A stretch of DNA of 64,000 nucleotides from Noviherbaspirillum_A sp047237965 (GTDB lineage Bacteria > Pseudomonadota > Gammaproteobacteria > Burkholderiales > Burkholderiaceae_D): the NCBI RefSeq assembly GCF_047237965.1, contig NZ_JBDFLX010000001.1, positions 1,426,001-1,490,000 on the forward strand. Reading direction: 5' to 3'. Every line of letters begins with the position of its first letter. Positions within the stretch are counted from its first letter, which is position 1. The notes under the pieces were generated by a model, which saw only the letters and a program-made list of their open reading frames with translations, did not search any database and was not told the origin of the DNA. The position numbers were made by a program, and so were the translations under genes. Positions 30,214 through 40,301 of the stretch are shown here, piece by piece.

Positions 30214-32261
30214 GCTTCGCTTTCTTTGGTCTGATGCAGCATTTCCAGCAATGCTGCTTCATCGATCACAGGAACACCCAGCGTCTCCGCTTTTGCCAGC
30301 TTGCTGCCGGCATCGTCGCCGGCCACCAGGTAACTGGTCTTTTTGGATACGGAACCGGCCACCTTGCCGCCGGCGCCCTCGATCCGTTCCGCTGCTTCGT
30401 CACGGCCCATGGTAGGCAAGGTTCCGGTCAGCACGAAGGTCAGCCCGGCCAGCGGCTTGGGACGGGCTTCCGAGGCGCCCTCTTCCCAGTGCACGCCATT
30501 GGCCCGCAACTGCTCGATCAGCTCGACATTCATCGGGTCGGCCAGGAACTGCAGTATAGAACGGGCGACAACCGGCCCGACATCGGCAACATCCAGCAAT
30601 TGCACTTCATCAGCTTTCAACAGCGCATCAATTCCACCGAAATGCCTGGCCAGCTCCTTGGCGGTCGACTCGCCGACATGACGGATGCCGAGCGCAAAGA
30701 TGAAGCGCGCCAGCGTGGTCGACTTCGATTTCTCGATTGCCTTGATCACGTTGCCGGCCGACTTGTCGGCCATGCGGTCCAGGCTGGCCAGCGAGGTCAG
30801 GCCCAGCCGGTAGAAGTCGGCCGCTGTGGTGACCACATTGCGGTCGACCAGCTGTTCGACCAGCTGGTCGCCCAGGCCCTCGATATCCATCGCGCGGCGC
30901 GACACGAAATGCAGCAGGCCGCCCTTGCGCTGCGCCGGGCACTTGACCCAGCCGCCGGAACAGCGTGCCACCGCCTCCTCCTCGGGACGCACGATGGGCG
31001 AGGAACAGACCGGGCACAGCGCCGGCATCACGAACGGCCGGGCGTCGGCCGGGCGCAGTTCCGGCACGAAGGACACGACTTCCGGGATCACGTCGCCGGC
31101 CCGCCGCACGATGACGGTGTCGCCGATCTGGATATCCTTGCGCCGCACCTCGTCCTCGTTGTGCAGGGTGGCATTGGTGACGGTCACGCCGCCGACCAGC
31201 ACCGGGGCCAGCCTGGCCACCGGCGTCAGCGCGCCGGTGCGGCCCACCTGGACGCCTATGTCCTGCACGATGGTCATCGCTTCCTCGGCCGGGAACTTGT
31301 GGGCCAGCGCAAAGCGCGGCGCGCGCGACACGAAACCGAGCTGTGCCTGCTGGGCGACCGGGTTGACCTTGTACACCACGCCATCGATCTCGTAGGCCAG
31401 CTGTGCCCGGCGCAGGCCGATGTCGCGATAGAAGGTCAGCAGCCCTTCGGCGCCGAGAGCCACCCGCCGCTCTGCCGCGACCGGGATGCCGATCTGCGCA
31501 TACCAGTCCAGCAGCGCCGCATGCGACTGCGGCAGCTCGGCGCCTTCCAGCACGCCGATGCCATAGGCGAAGAAGCGCAGCGAGCGCTGCGCCGTGATGC
31601 GCGGATCGAGCTGGCGCAGGCTGCCGGCGGCGGCGTTGCGCGGATTGGCGAATTCACGCTGGCCGGCATCGCGCTGGCGCGCATTGAGCTTGGCGAAATC
31701 GCTTTTGAACATCAGCACTTCGCCGCGGATGTCGATGATCGCCGGCGGATTGTCCATCTGCAGCCGCAGCGGAATCGCGCGCACGGTGCGGATGTTGGCG
31801 GTCACGTTTTCGCCGGTGGTGCCGTCGCCGCGGGTCGCCGCCTGCACCAGCAAGCCGTTCTCGTAACGCAGATTGATGGCCAGTCCGTCGAACTTGAGCT
31901 CGCAGTTGTATTCGACCTCGGTTTCCGACTTCAGCGCTTCCCGCACGCGGCGGTCGAAGTTGACGATGTCGTCGTCGCGAAAGCCATTGTTAATCGACAG
32001 CATCGGTGCGGAATGGCGCACCTGCTCGAACTGCGGCAGCGGTGCGCCGCCGACCCGCTGGGTGGGCGAGTCGCTGGTGATCAGTTCGGGATGCGCCTGT
32101 TCCAGCGCCTGCAGCTGGCGGAACAGGCGGTCGTATTCGGCGTCCGGGATGGTGGGGTTGTCGAGGACGTAATAGGCGTGGTTGTGGCGGGCAATCTCGG
32201 CGCGCAGGCGCGCCGCCCGCTCCAGCGCATCGGGCGGCGTGGCGGTGGAATCGTGTGGCAT
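30210..32261 (-). CDS. ligA: NAD-dependent DNA ligase
   Basis: LigA seals nicks in DNA using NAD. The 683-residue protein has the adenylation domain with the active-site lysine in CELKFDGLAINLRYENG, an OB-fold, a four-cysteine zinc finger (CPVCSSPIV to GGWVKCPAQ), tandem helix-hairpin-helix motifs and a C-terminal BRCT domain (LAGLTFVLTGTLPTMGRDEA). It starts 3 bases after the ZipA-like gene, the same pairing as zipA-ligA in E. coli. Confidence 0.98.
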   Translation of the reverse strand: MPHDSTATPPDALERAARLRAEIARHNHAYYVLDNPTIPDAEYDRLFRQLQALEQAHPELITSDSPTQRVGGAPLPQFEQVRHSAPMLSINNGFRDDDIVNFDRRVREALKSETEVEYNCELKFDGLAINLRYENGLLVQAATRGDGTTGENVTANIRTVRAIPLRLQMDNPPAIIDIRGEVLMFKSDFAKLNARQRDAGQREFANPRNAAAGSLRQLDPRITAQRSLRFFAYGIGVLEGAELPQSHAALLDWYAQIGIPVAAERRVALGAEGLLTFYRDIGLRRAQLAYEIDGVVYKVNPVAQQAQLGFVSRAPRFALAHKFPAEEAMTIVQDIGVQVGRTGALTPVARLAPVLVGGVTVTNATLHNEDEVRRKDIQIGDTVIVRRAGDVIPEVVSFVPELRPADARPFVMPALCPVCSSPIVRPEEEAVARCSGGWVKCPAQRKGGLLHFVSRRAMDIEGLGDQLVEQLVDRNVVTTAADFYRLGLTSLASLDRMADKSAGNVIKAIEKSKSTTLARFIFALGIRHVGESTAKELARHFGGIDALLKADEVQLLDVADVGPVVARSILQFLADPMNVELIEQLRANGVHWEEGASEARPKPLAGLTFVLTGTLPTMGRDEAAERIEGAGGKVAGSVSKKTSYLVAGDDAGSKLAKAETLGVPVIDEAALLEMLHQTKESEA

Positions 32262-32264
32262 GGG

Positions 32265-33410
32265 TCAGGCAAAGAGTCGCAGCGCGCGCGTCGATCCGGC
32301 AGGAATTTCAGAGCTTTCCATCTCGGCATAGAACGCGTGCACCTGGGATGCTATTTCTTCCAGGGTGGCATCGGACAGGGCTTGGTTGGAGTCGTCGACC
32401 ACGGTGCCGTCGAGGCGCGCGGCGAGCGACTTGGCGCAGGAGATCATCGCGCCATAGCCATCGCGGGCGGCGGCCACCAGGGCGACATCAAGCAGCAGCG
32501 TCAGCCGGGACGTGGTTTCGTCGCCGCCGCTGGCGTTGGTCGAAATGGAAAACAGCACGCCGCCGTCGCCGTCGGGCATCACCAGCCTGCCGTCCGGGCG
32601 CAGGTCGAAGCCCTGGCGCGCCAGCGCGGCCAGCAGCGTGCTGATCTGCCAGGGCGCGCGGTTGGACTGGACGTTGACGCTCAGTTGCGCGCCATACTCG
32701 GCAACGAATTGATGCAGGCCGCGCGCAATTGACACGATGCGCGACATGTCAGGCACGTCGCACTCGGCGCCGAGCTCGTCGGCCACCTGGCGCAGCCGGC
32801 TGACGAACTCGGAATATTCGATCTCGTTCAATGCCGAGGTGCGGCTGGCGAGCTGGATGCCGGCCTGCAGCATGGTGTAGGTGCGGCCATGCGCAATCGC
32901 TTCCCAGCGGCCGTCGTCGGCCAGGCCGATGAAATGCACCGGCTTGTTGCCGACGTGGCGCAGCGTATGGACGATGGGCAGCACGCGGTCGCCGCGCAGC
33001 GGCGACTCCAGGCCGAGGCCGATGGTGCAGTCGATCAGTTGGTCGACCGGCAGGTCATGGCGCGGCGCATGCAGCACCGTTTCCTCCATGGCGCTGGGTT
33101 CATGCTGCGGCACGGGCGCTGCTTCCGCTGCCGCTGCGGCCGGGTCGTCGGCCGCGGCGCCGGCGGGCATCGCCGATGGGGCATATTCCGGCTCGGCCTG
33201 CTGTTCCGGCTGCGCCGCCGCCGCGCCGAAACCCGGCTCCACCCGCTCGTGCGGCGCCGCATCCCCATGCATCAGCACGTCGTGCTGGTCATCCGCAAAA
33301 GCCCGCTCTACAGTCTTGCGGGTCTTGTATTCCTGCCATTTGTTATAGGAAAACACGCCCACGACAATGGCGCCGCCGATGGCGATCAGACTGGCTTGTA
33401 AATCGGTCAT
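32265..33410 (-). CDS. zipA: ZipA-like cell division protein
   Basis: ZipA anchors FtsZ to the membrane at the division site. The 381-residue protein starts with a membrane segment (LIAIGGAIVVGVFSYN, residues 6-21), then a charged stretch, then an Ala/Pro/Glu-rich linker (~65-125). The C-terminal globular part matches the ZipA FtsZ-binding layout (DQLIDCTIGLGLESPLRGD, and later repeated beta-alpha units). Overall identity to E. coli ZipA looks weak, and the name rests on topology plus the position beside ligA. ATG 33410 has AAGG 8 bases upstream; upstream in-frame codons have no ribosome site. Confidence 0.75.
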   Translation of the reverse strand: MTDLQASLIAIGGAIVVGVFSYNKWQEYKTRKTVERAFADDQHDVLMHGDAAPHERVEPGFGAAAAQPEQQAEPEYAPSAMPAGAAADDPAAAAAEAAPVPQHEPSAMEETVLHAPRHDLPVDQLIDCTIGLGLESPLRGDRVLPIVHTLRHVGNKPVHFIGLADDGRWEAIAHGRTYTMLQAGIQLASRTSALNEIEYSEFVSRLRQVADELGAECDVPDMSRIVSIARGLHQFVAEYGAQLSVNVQSNRAPWQISTLLAALARQGFDLRPDGRLVMPDGDGGVLFSISTNASGGDETTSRLTLLLDVALVAAARDGYGAMISCAKSLAARLDGTVVDDSNQALSDATLEEIASQVHAFYAEMESSEIPAGSTRALRLFA

Positions 33411-33823
33411 GCAGCTGCCTTCAGGGCATGCGAAACGCCGGCCGGGGCCTGCGCCGTGCGGTCTCGGTTGCTGGCCCACGCGGGGGATACGAATCGGGTC
33501 ATTATTGGTTCCAGAAAGTCGACGGGCTGTAGCGTTTTCCACGCTTTCGTAGCAGGGATAAGCCGCTTGAGCGCGGCCGGGGCGTCAACCGCGCTAGGGT
33601 AAGTGTTCGTATGTCAAGTTGTCAAGCCGATGCAAGGGCGCCATCCGGCCGCCAATTCCCTGTTCCATCAGAAATTTAGCGATGAATCCGGCCGCAGAAA
33701 ACGTTGACAACAATCAATACAATTTGTCGTTTTGACCATAGAATGAATTCCTGGCAACTGGCCCGCGCTTTTTGCCCAAAAGAAAAATCCGGACAACCGT
33801 CACGCCCATCCAGAGAGGAAATC
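33411..33823. other. Divergent 413-base intergenic region
   Basis: This region holds the upstream sequences of the ZipA-like gene (minus) and of the 72-codon gene (plus). I see no coding pattern. It contains two TTGACA hexamers in tandem on the minus strand (33612-33625) and an A/T-rich stretch with TTGACA on the plus strand near 33702, which could be the promoter of the small gene. Confidence 0.5.
33596..33625 (-). promoter_or_regulatory. Promoter candidate for zipA-ligA-galU-def
   Basis: On the minus strand a perfect -35 TTGACA (plus 33625-33620) is followed after 18 bases by TACCCT (33601-33596), a weak -10. A second TTGACA lies at 33617-33612, so the two -35-like hexamers are 8 bases apart. 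It lies about 190 bases before the first start codon. Confidence 0.35.
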
Positions 33824-34042
33824 ATGTCTGACGTCAAATCGCTGAAATTACACGAGCTGACCATGTTGCCGCTCAATCCGATCAAGGCCATGGTGCGGCG
33901 CTGGTGGTGGAAGCGGGCCGAGTCGCATTACCTCATCTGCGCCGACGTGGAGCAGGACCGCATGCGCGAAGCCCAGCAGAATGCCGCCTACTTCCAGAAG
34001 AAAGCCGCGCTCGCCCGCTCCCAGTGGCTGGGCATGCACTGA
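33824..34042 (+). CDS. Small basic protein of unknown function
   Basis: This 72-residue protein is not recognised. It has a Trp/Arg-rich patch (MVRRWWWKRAESHYL) in the middle and an alpha-helical, Gln/Ala/Lys-rich C-terminal part. A strong AGAGGAAATC ribosome site precedes ATG 33824 and supports real translation. There is no signal peptide or membrane segment. It is convergent with smc, with 20 bases between the stops. Confidence 0.65.
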   Translation: MSDVKSLKLHELTMLPLNPIKAMVRRWWWKRAESHYLICADVEQDRMREAQQNAAYFQKKAALARSQWLGMH

Positions 34043-34062
34043 GGCCGGCTTCATTTCCCCTG

Positions 34063-37000
34063 TCAAGCCGCCCGCGCTTCGGTGGCGAAGCCCGCGGCTG
34101 CTTCCATGTCCACTGCCACGATGCGCGACACGCCCTGTTCCTGCATGGTCACCCCGATCAGCTGCTGCGCCATTTCCATGGCGATCCGGTTGTGCGAGAT
34201 GAACAGGAACTGGGTCTGTGAAGACATGCGCTGCACCATCTTGCAGAAGCGCTCGGTGTTGGCATCGTCCAGCGGCGCATCGACCTCGTCGAGCAAGCAG
34301 AACGGCGCCGGATTGAGCTGAAACATCGAGAACACCAGCGCCGTCGCCGTCAGCGCCTTTTCGCCGCCCGACAGCAGGTGGATCGTCGCGTTCTTCTTGC
34401 CCGGCGGCTGCGCCATCACCTGCACGCCGGCGTCCAGGATTTCCTCCCCCGTCATGATCAGGCGCGCATTGCCGCCGCCAAACAGCACCGGGAACAGCTC
34501 GCCGAAGTGATGATTGACCTTGTCGAAGGTGTCCTGCAGCAGGTCGCGGGTTTCCTTGTCGATCTTGTGGATCGCGTCTTCCAGCGTGGCGATGGCCTCG
34601 GCCAGGTCGGCGGTCTGCTCGTCCAGAAACTGCTTGCGCTCGGAGGCCTGCGCCAGTTCGTCCAGCGCGGCCAGGTTCACCGGGCCGAGCGCGGCGATGG
34701 CGTTGGTCAGGCGCGTCACCTCGCCCTGCAGCCAGGATGGCTTCACATCGCCGTCCAGCAGCGCGGCCAGGGCCGCCTCGTCGGCGCCGGCTTCGGCCAG
34801 GTGCTGCGCATACTGTTCCTGGTTCAGGCGCGCCGCCTGTTCCTTTAACTGCAGTTCCATGATGCGGTCGCGCTGCGGCTGCAAGCTGCGCTCGATCTGC
34901 ATCCGCGCCTCTTCCAGGTGGCGCAGTTTCTGGGTCAGCTGGTCGAGCTCGTGACGGGCGTTGGCCAGCGCGCGCTCCTGCTGGCTGCGCCGCTCCAGCA
35001 GGTCCTGCAACCCGTCCTGCGCGGTCTGGTCGTCGAGGCCCGCGAGTTCGCTCTGGCCAGCCTGCATGCTGGCGTTGATCTGGACCACCTGCTCGGCGGC
35101 AGTGGCGATGCCGCGCCGCAGTTCCTCGATCCGGTTGCGATGGGTTTTTTCGGCGAACTGGGCTTCCTGCGCGGCCCGCTCAAGCTCGCGCAACCGGGCG
35201 CGCGCCTCGTTGAGCCGCTGTTCGCGCCCGATGTAGTCGTTCTGGCCTTCCTCGTGCCGCTCCTGCAGCTCGCCCAACTCGATATCGAGCTGCTCCAGCC
35301 GCGCCTCGGATTCGGCGCTGGCCTCCTGCTGCTCGGCTTCCTGCGCCGCGATTTCCGACAGGTCGCCGACGATCTGCGCATGGCGCTGGTCGTAGCGGGT
35401 CTGCACTTCGGTCTGCTTCATCAGGTCGATCTGCAGCGCGTGGGCGCCCTGCGTCAATGCATTGACCCGCTGCCGCAGCTCCTGCAGCCGCTGGGTCGCC
35501 TGCGTGAGTGCCGAGTCGGCACTGGCTGCCGCCGCGCGCGCTTCCTCGGCCAGCATCTGCTGCGCCCGCAACTGGCGCACGATATTCTCGATGTCCTGCT
35601 GGCGCGCCAGCATGCCGTCCTGCTCGGCATCGGCCGCATAGAAACGCACGCTGGAGCGGCTGACCAGGTGGCCTTCGCGGGTCAGCAGCATCGCGCCGGC
35701 CGGCAGCCTGTCGCGGCCGGCAAAGGCGCTGGCCGCGTCGTCGGCGACATAGACCTGGTGCAGCCAGTCCTGCATCAGCGCCCGCAGGCCGGGATCATTC
35801 ACATGCAGCAGGCTCATCGCGCTTTTCAGGCCGGCAACGCCGTCGACGCGACTCTCCACCGCGTCGGCGGCGTACAGCGCCATCTTTCCCGGCGGCGGGT
35901 CGGCGAGGAAGCCCTGCGCCCAGTCGAGCTTCGACACTTCCAGCGCCGACGCCCGCTCGCGCAGCACCGATTCCAGCGCGGTTTCCCATCCGTGCTCGAT
36001 CTGCAGCTTCTGCCACAGGCGCGGCAGCGTATCCAGGCCATGTTTCTTCAGCCAGGGCTGGACCTTGCCCTGCGATTGCACCCGCTCCTGCAGTTGCCGC
36101 AGCGCGTTCAGCCTGGCTTCGAGCTGGGCATTGGCCGCGTTTTCCGCATTGACCCGGGCCTGCGCCTCGCGCCGTGCCTGCTCCAGCGCCGGTTGCTGTT
36201 CCTGCGCCTGTTCCTGCAGCAGGCGCGCCTCTTCCAGCTGCGCCTGCTTTTCCTCCAGCTGTGCCCGCAGATTTTCCAGGTGGACGCCGTCGGGCTGATG
36301 CAGCCCCTGCTTTTCCTGCGTCAGCCGTTCGCGCCGGGCCGCCAGGCTGTTCAATATTTGGGACGCGTTGCGCTGCTGCGCCGCTTCCAGTTCGATGCGC
36401 TGCTGTGCCTGCAGGATGCGGGTGCGCGACTCGGCGCTTTTCGCCTGGGCGTCGCGCCAGGCCTGTTCCAGTTCGGGCAGCAACGCAGTCTGCTGCTCGG
36501 CCGACAGCTCGGCCTGCTCGACCCGGGCCGCGTGTTCCTCCAGCCCGATGTCGGCTTCGGCCAGGTCTTCCATCTGCTGGTCATGCTGGCGCTGCCACTG
36601 CTCGCGCTGGGTGGCCAGCGACGTCAGCTGGGATTGCAGCCGTCCGCGCGACTCGATCACGAAGCGGATCTGGGCTTCCAGTCCGCCAATCTCGGAATTG
36701 GTCTGGTACAGGTGGCCCTGGGCCTGGTGCATCCGGTCGCCGGCGGCATAGTGTCCCTGCCGCATCTGCTCCAGTTCGGCTTCCACATGGCGCAGCCTGG
36801 CGGTCTGCTGCTCCAGCTCCAGCTGCCCCAGTTCGATCTCGCGGAAATGCTTCTCCTGCTCGGCCTTGGCCTCATTGCGGCGCAGCAGCCACAACAGCTT
36901 CTGCTTCTGCGACTGGTCGGCCTGCATCTCGTGGAACTTGCGCGCCACCACCGCCTGCGCCTGCAGCTTGTCCAGGTTGGCATTGAGCTCGCGCAGGATG

Positions 37001-37587
37001 TCGTCGACGCGGGTCAGGTTCTCGCGCGTGTCGTGCAGGCGGTTTTCCGTCTCCCGCCGGCGTTCCTTGTATTTCGATACCCCGGCCGCCTCTTCCAGGA
37101 AAATCCGCAGGTCTTCCGGCCGGGCTTCGATGATGCGGGAGATCATGCCCTGGCCGATGATGGCGTAGGCGCGCGGGCCGAGGCCGGTGCCGAGAAAGAT
37201 GTCCTGGATGTCGCGCCGGCGCACCGGCTGGTTGTTGATGTAATAACTGGAGGTGCCGTCCCGGGTCAGGGTGCGCTTGACCGCAATCTCCGCATACTGG
37301 CCCCACTGCCCCGCCGCCCTGGCATCGGCATTGTCGAACACCAGCTCGACCGATGCCCGTCCGGCCGGCTTGCGGTTGGTGCTGCCGTTGAAGATCACGT
37401 CCTGCATCGACTCGCCGCGCAGCTCCGAGGCCTTGGATTCGCCCAGCACCCAGCGCACCGCGTCGATGATGTTGGACTTGCCGCAACCGTTGGGGCCGAC
37501 CACGCCCACCAGCTGGCCGGGAACCTGGAAATTGGTGGGATCGACGAAGGATTTGAAGCCGGATAATTTAATCGAGGTTAAGCGCAC
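34063..37587 (-). CDS. smc: Chromosome segregation protein SMC
   Basis: SMC is the ATPase of the SMC-ScpAB condensin that organises and segregates the chromosome. The 1174-residue protein has the N-terminal half-ATPase (RLTSIKLSGFKSFVDP, Walker A GPNGCGKSN), two long coiled coils rich in Gln, Glu and Ala, a hinge near residues 510-640, and the C-terminal half with the signature LLSGGEKALTA and Walker B CLLDEVDAPLDD. The start is GTG 37587: GGAAGA lies 8 bases before it and no ATG gives the conserved N-terminus. Confidence 0.97.
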   Translation of the reverse strand: MRLTSIKLSGFKSFVDPTNFQVPGQLVGVVGPNGCGKSNIIDAVRWVLGESKASELRGESMQDVIFNGSTNRKPAGRASVELVFDNADARAAGQWGQYAEIAVKRTLTRDGTSSYYINNQPVRRRDIQDIFLGTGLGPRAYAIIGQGMISRIIEARPEDLRIFLEEAAGVSKYKERRRETENRLHDTRENLTRVDDILRELNANLDKLQAQAVVARKFHEMQADQSQKQKLLWLLRRNEAKAEQEKHFREIELGQLELEQQTARLRHVEAELEQMRQGHYAAGDRMHQAQGHLYQTNSEIGGLEAQIRFVIESRGRLQSQLTSLATQREQWQRQHDQQMEDLAEADIGLEEHAARVEQAELSAEQQTALLPELEQAWRDAQAKSAESRTRILQAQQRIELEAAQQRNASQILNSLAARRERLTQEKQGLHQPDGVHLENLRAQLEEKQAQLEEARLLQEQAQEQQPALEQARREAQARVNAENAANAQLEARLNALRQLQERVQSQGKVQPWLKKHGLDTLPRLWQKLQIEHGWETALESVLRERASALEVSKLDWAQGFLADPPPGKMALYAADAVESRVDGVAGLKSAMSLLHVNDPGLRALMQDWLHQVYVADDAASAFAGRDRLPAGAMLLTREGHLVSRSSVRFYAADAEQDGMLARQQDIENIVRQLRAQQMLAEEARAAAASADSALTQATQRLQELRQRVNALTQGAHALQIDLMKQTEVQTRYDQRHAQIVGDLSEIAAQEAEQQEASAESEARLEQLDIELGELQERHEEGQNDYIGREQRLNEARARLRELERAAQEAQFAEKTHRNRIEELRRGIATAAEQVVQINASMQAGQSELAGLDDQTAQDGLQDLLERRSQQERALANARHELDQLTQKLRHLEEARMQIERSLQPQRDRIMELQLKEQAARLNQEQYAQHLAEAGADEAALAALLDGDVKPSWLQGEVTRLTNAIAALGPVNLAALDELAQASERKQFLDEQTADLAEAIATLEDAIHKIDKETRDLLQDTFDKVNHHFGELFPVLFGGGNARLIMTGEEILDAGVQVMAQPPGKKNATIHLLSGGEKALTATALVFSMFQLNPAPFCLLDEVDAPLDDANTERFCKMVQRMSSQTQFLFISHNRIAMEMAQQLIGVTMQEQGVSRIVAVDMEAAAGFATEARAA

Positions 37588-37838
37588 TTTTTGATTCTTC
37601 CAGACCGAATTGCATACACGGGAAAGCTTGCCCGGTGGGTGATGGCCGGCACGGGCGGCGCCAGCCGTCAGGCACGGGATGATACCACCGGGCGCCAGCG
37701 CTTCCGCGTTCAGGCAGGCGAATTGATTCCCCGTTTTTGGCCGGGACGGATGCGGCAACAGGCCGGCACGGAACTGAAGCCGATCCGGGCCCACGTAGTT
37801 GACGTCCCTTCAACAATCCACTCACCGAGCGAGGAACC

Positions 37839-38117
37839 ATGCAGATCGATCCGAAAGACGTGTTGCCCATCAAGGAAGTACTCAAGGAATCGGGCCTTAC
37901 CATAGCCGATGGCCAGGTCGAGAAAATTGTCGACGCGTTGAACAAGCTGCTGCAGTACAGCGATGACCTTGAAAAACAGAGCGAAGCCGAACTGGGCCCG
38001 GAAGAGTGGGCCAAGGTGAAGGCGGAAAGAGAGGAAACCGTCGCCAGGTTCAGCAATGACTTCACCGAAAAGCTGCAGAAAATTCTCGGCAGCATGGAGC
38101 CAACCGACAAACTATAA
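37839..38117 (+). CDS. Small acidic helical protein of unknown function
   Basis: A 92-residue, highly charged, mostly helical protein (VEKIVDALNKLLQYSDDLEKQ) that I do not recognise. A good ribosome site (GCGAGGAACC) precedes the ATG. It ends 33 bases before dapC and is divergent from smc. There is no signal or membrane segment; the pattern of heptad-like Leu/Ile could form a coiled coil. It is probably conserved, judging by position and clean start signals, but this is inference. Confidence 0.65.
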   Translation: MQIDPKDVLPIKEVLKESGLTIADGQVEKIVDALNKLLQYSDDLEKQSEAELGPEEWAKVKAEREETVARFSNDFTEKLQKILGSMEPTDKL

Positions 38118-38150
38118 TGCCGCCTTCATTTGCTTTTCTGGCCGGCATTC

Positions 38151-39359
38151 GTGAATCCACTCCTTGACAAGCTCCAGCCCTATCCCTTCGAGAAATTGCG
38201 CCGCCTGCTGGCCGACAGCCAGCCGGACGCGGCGCGCCGCCCCATCAGCCTCGGGATAGGCGAACCCAAGCATCCGACGCCGGACTTCATCCGGCAGGCG
38301 CTGGCCGACAACCTGGGCGGTCTGGCGGTCTACCCCAGCACGCCCGGCGGCGATCCGCTGCGCCAGGCCATCGCCGGCTGGCTGGAGCGGCGCTATGGAT
38401 TGCCGGCGGTCGATGCGGCAACCCAGGTGCTGCCGGTCAATGGTTCGCGGGAGGCGCTGTTCGCGCTGGCCCAGGCCGTGATCGACCCGCGCGCCGATGC
38501 GCTGGTGATCTGTCCCAATCCGTTTTACCAAATCTACGAGGGCGCGGCGCTGCTGGCCGGCGCCACGCCGTGGTTCGTCAATTCCGACCCGGCGCGCAAC
38601 TTCGCGCCCGACTTTTCCAGCGTGCCGGAAGAGGCCTGGAAGCGCGTGCAACTGCTCTATATCTGCTCGCCCGGCAACCCCACCGGCGCGGTGCTGTCGC
38701 TGGCCGACTGGCAAGAACTGTTCGACCTGTCCGACCGCTACGGTTTCATCATTGCCGCCGACGAGTGCTATTCCGAGATCTATTTCAAGGCGGAAGCGCC
38801 GCTGGGCAGCCTGGAGGCCGCGCACAAGCTGGGCCGCACCGGCTTTGAACGCCTGATCACCTTCTCCAGCCTGTCCAAGCGCTCCAACGTGCCCGGCATG
38901 CGTTCCGGCTTCGTCGCCGGCGACGCCGCGGTGCTCAAGCGCTTCCTGCTCTACCGCACCTACTGCGGCGGCGCGATGAGCCCGCCGGTGCAGGCCGCCT
39001 CGATCGCCGCCTGGAACGACGAAGCCCATGTAGAGGAGAACCGCGCCAAGTACGTCACCAAGTTCAACCAGGTCACGCCGCTGCTCAGGGAAGTGCTGGA
39101 TGTGGAACTGCCGGATGCCGGCTTTTACCTGTGGGCGAAGGTCGACAAGCTGACGCAGATTTCGGATGTTGATTATGCGAAACGTCTTTATGCCGAATAT
39201 AATGTGACGGTCCTGCCGGGCAGCTATCTGGCCCGCGAGGCGCACGGCATCAATCCCGGACAGAACCGCATCCGCATGGCGCTGGTGGCAGAGGTGGACG
39301 AATGCCTCGAAGCCGCGCACCGCATCGTCGAATTCACCGGCAAGCTCGCCAGCCGCTGA
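38151..39359 (+). CDS. dapC: Succinyldiaminopimelate transaminase
   Basis: DapC transfers an amino group from glutamate to N-succinyl-2-amino-6-ketopimelate in the succinylase route to lysine and meso-diaminopimelate. It is a 402-residue class I aminotransferase: YICSPGNPTGAVLS, the cofactor Asp in IAADECYSEIYF, and the PLP lysine in TFSSLSKRSNVPGMRSG. GTG 38151 gives the family start NPLLDKLQPYPFEKL; an upstream TTG is less likely. It is followed by dapD and later dapE. Confidence 0.95.
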   Translation: MNPLLDKLQPYPFEKLRRLLADSQPDAARRPISLGIGEPKHPTPDFIRQALADNLGGLAVYPSTPGGDPLRQAIAGWLERRYGLPAVDAATQVLPVNGSREALFALAQAVIDPRADALVICPNPFYQIYEGAALLAGATPWFVNSDPARNFAPDFSSVPEEAWKRVQLLYICSPGNPTGAVLSLADWQELFDLSDRYGFIIAADECYSEIYFKAEAPLGSLEAAHKLGRTGFERLITFSSLSKRSNVPGMRSGFVAGDAAVLKRFLLYRTYCGGAMSPPVQAASIAAWNDEAHVEENRAKYVTKFNQVTPLLREVLDVELPDAGFYLWAKVDKLTQISDVDYAKRLYAEYNVTVLPGSYLAREAHGINPGQNRIRMALVAEVDECLEAAHRIVEFTGKLASR

Positions 39360-39398
39360 GCGCCGCAACCGCAAACCTCAACTCACCAAGCAAACAAG

Positions 39399-40223
<825 letters not shown>

Positions 40224-40301
40224 TCAGTTCCCCGGCGCACGGGTCCGTCGCGGCCCGTGCCGCAGCATGTTCCCCACTACGCAAGCAGATAGCAGGAGCC
40301 G

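Noticed and set aside
34918..37566. Long open frame opposite smc
   Set aside because: Antisense shadow with Leu/Arg/Gln-rich composition; smc on the other strand has all its motifs.
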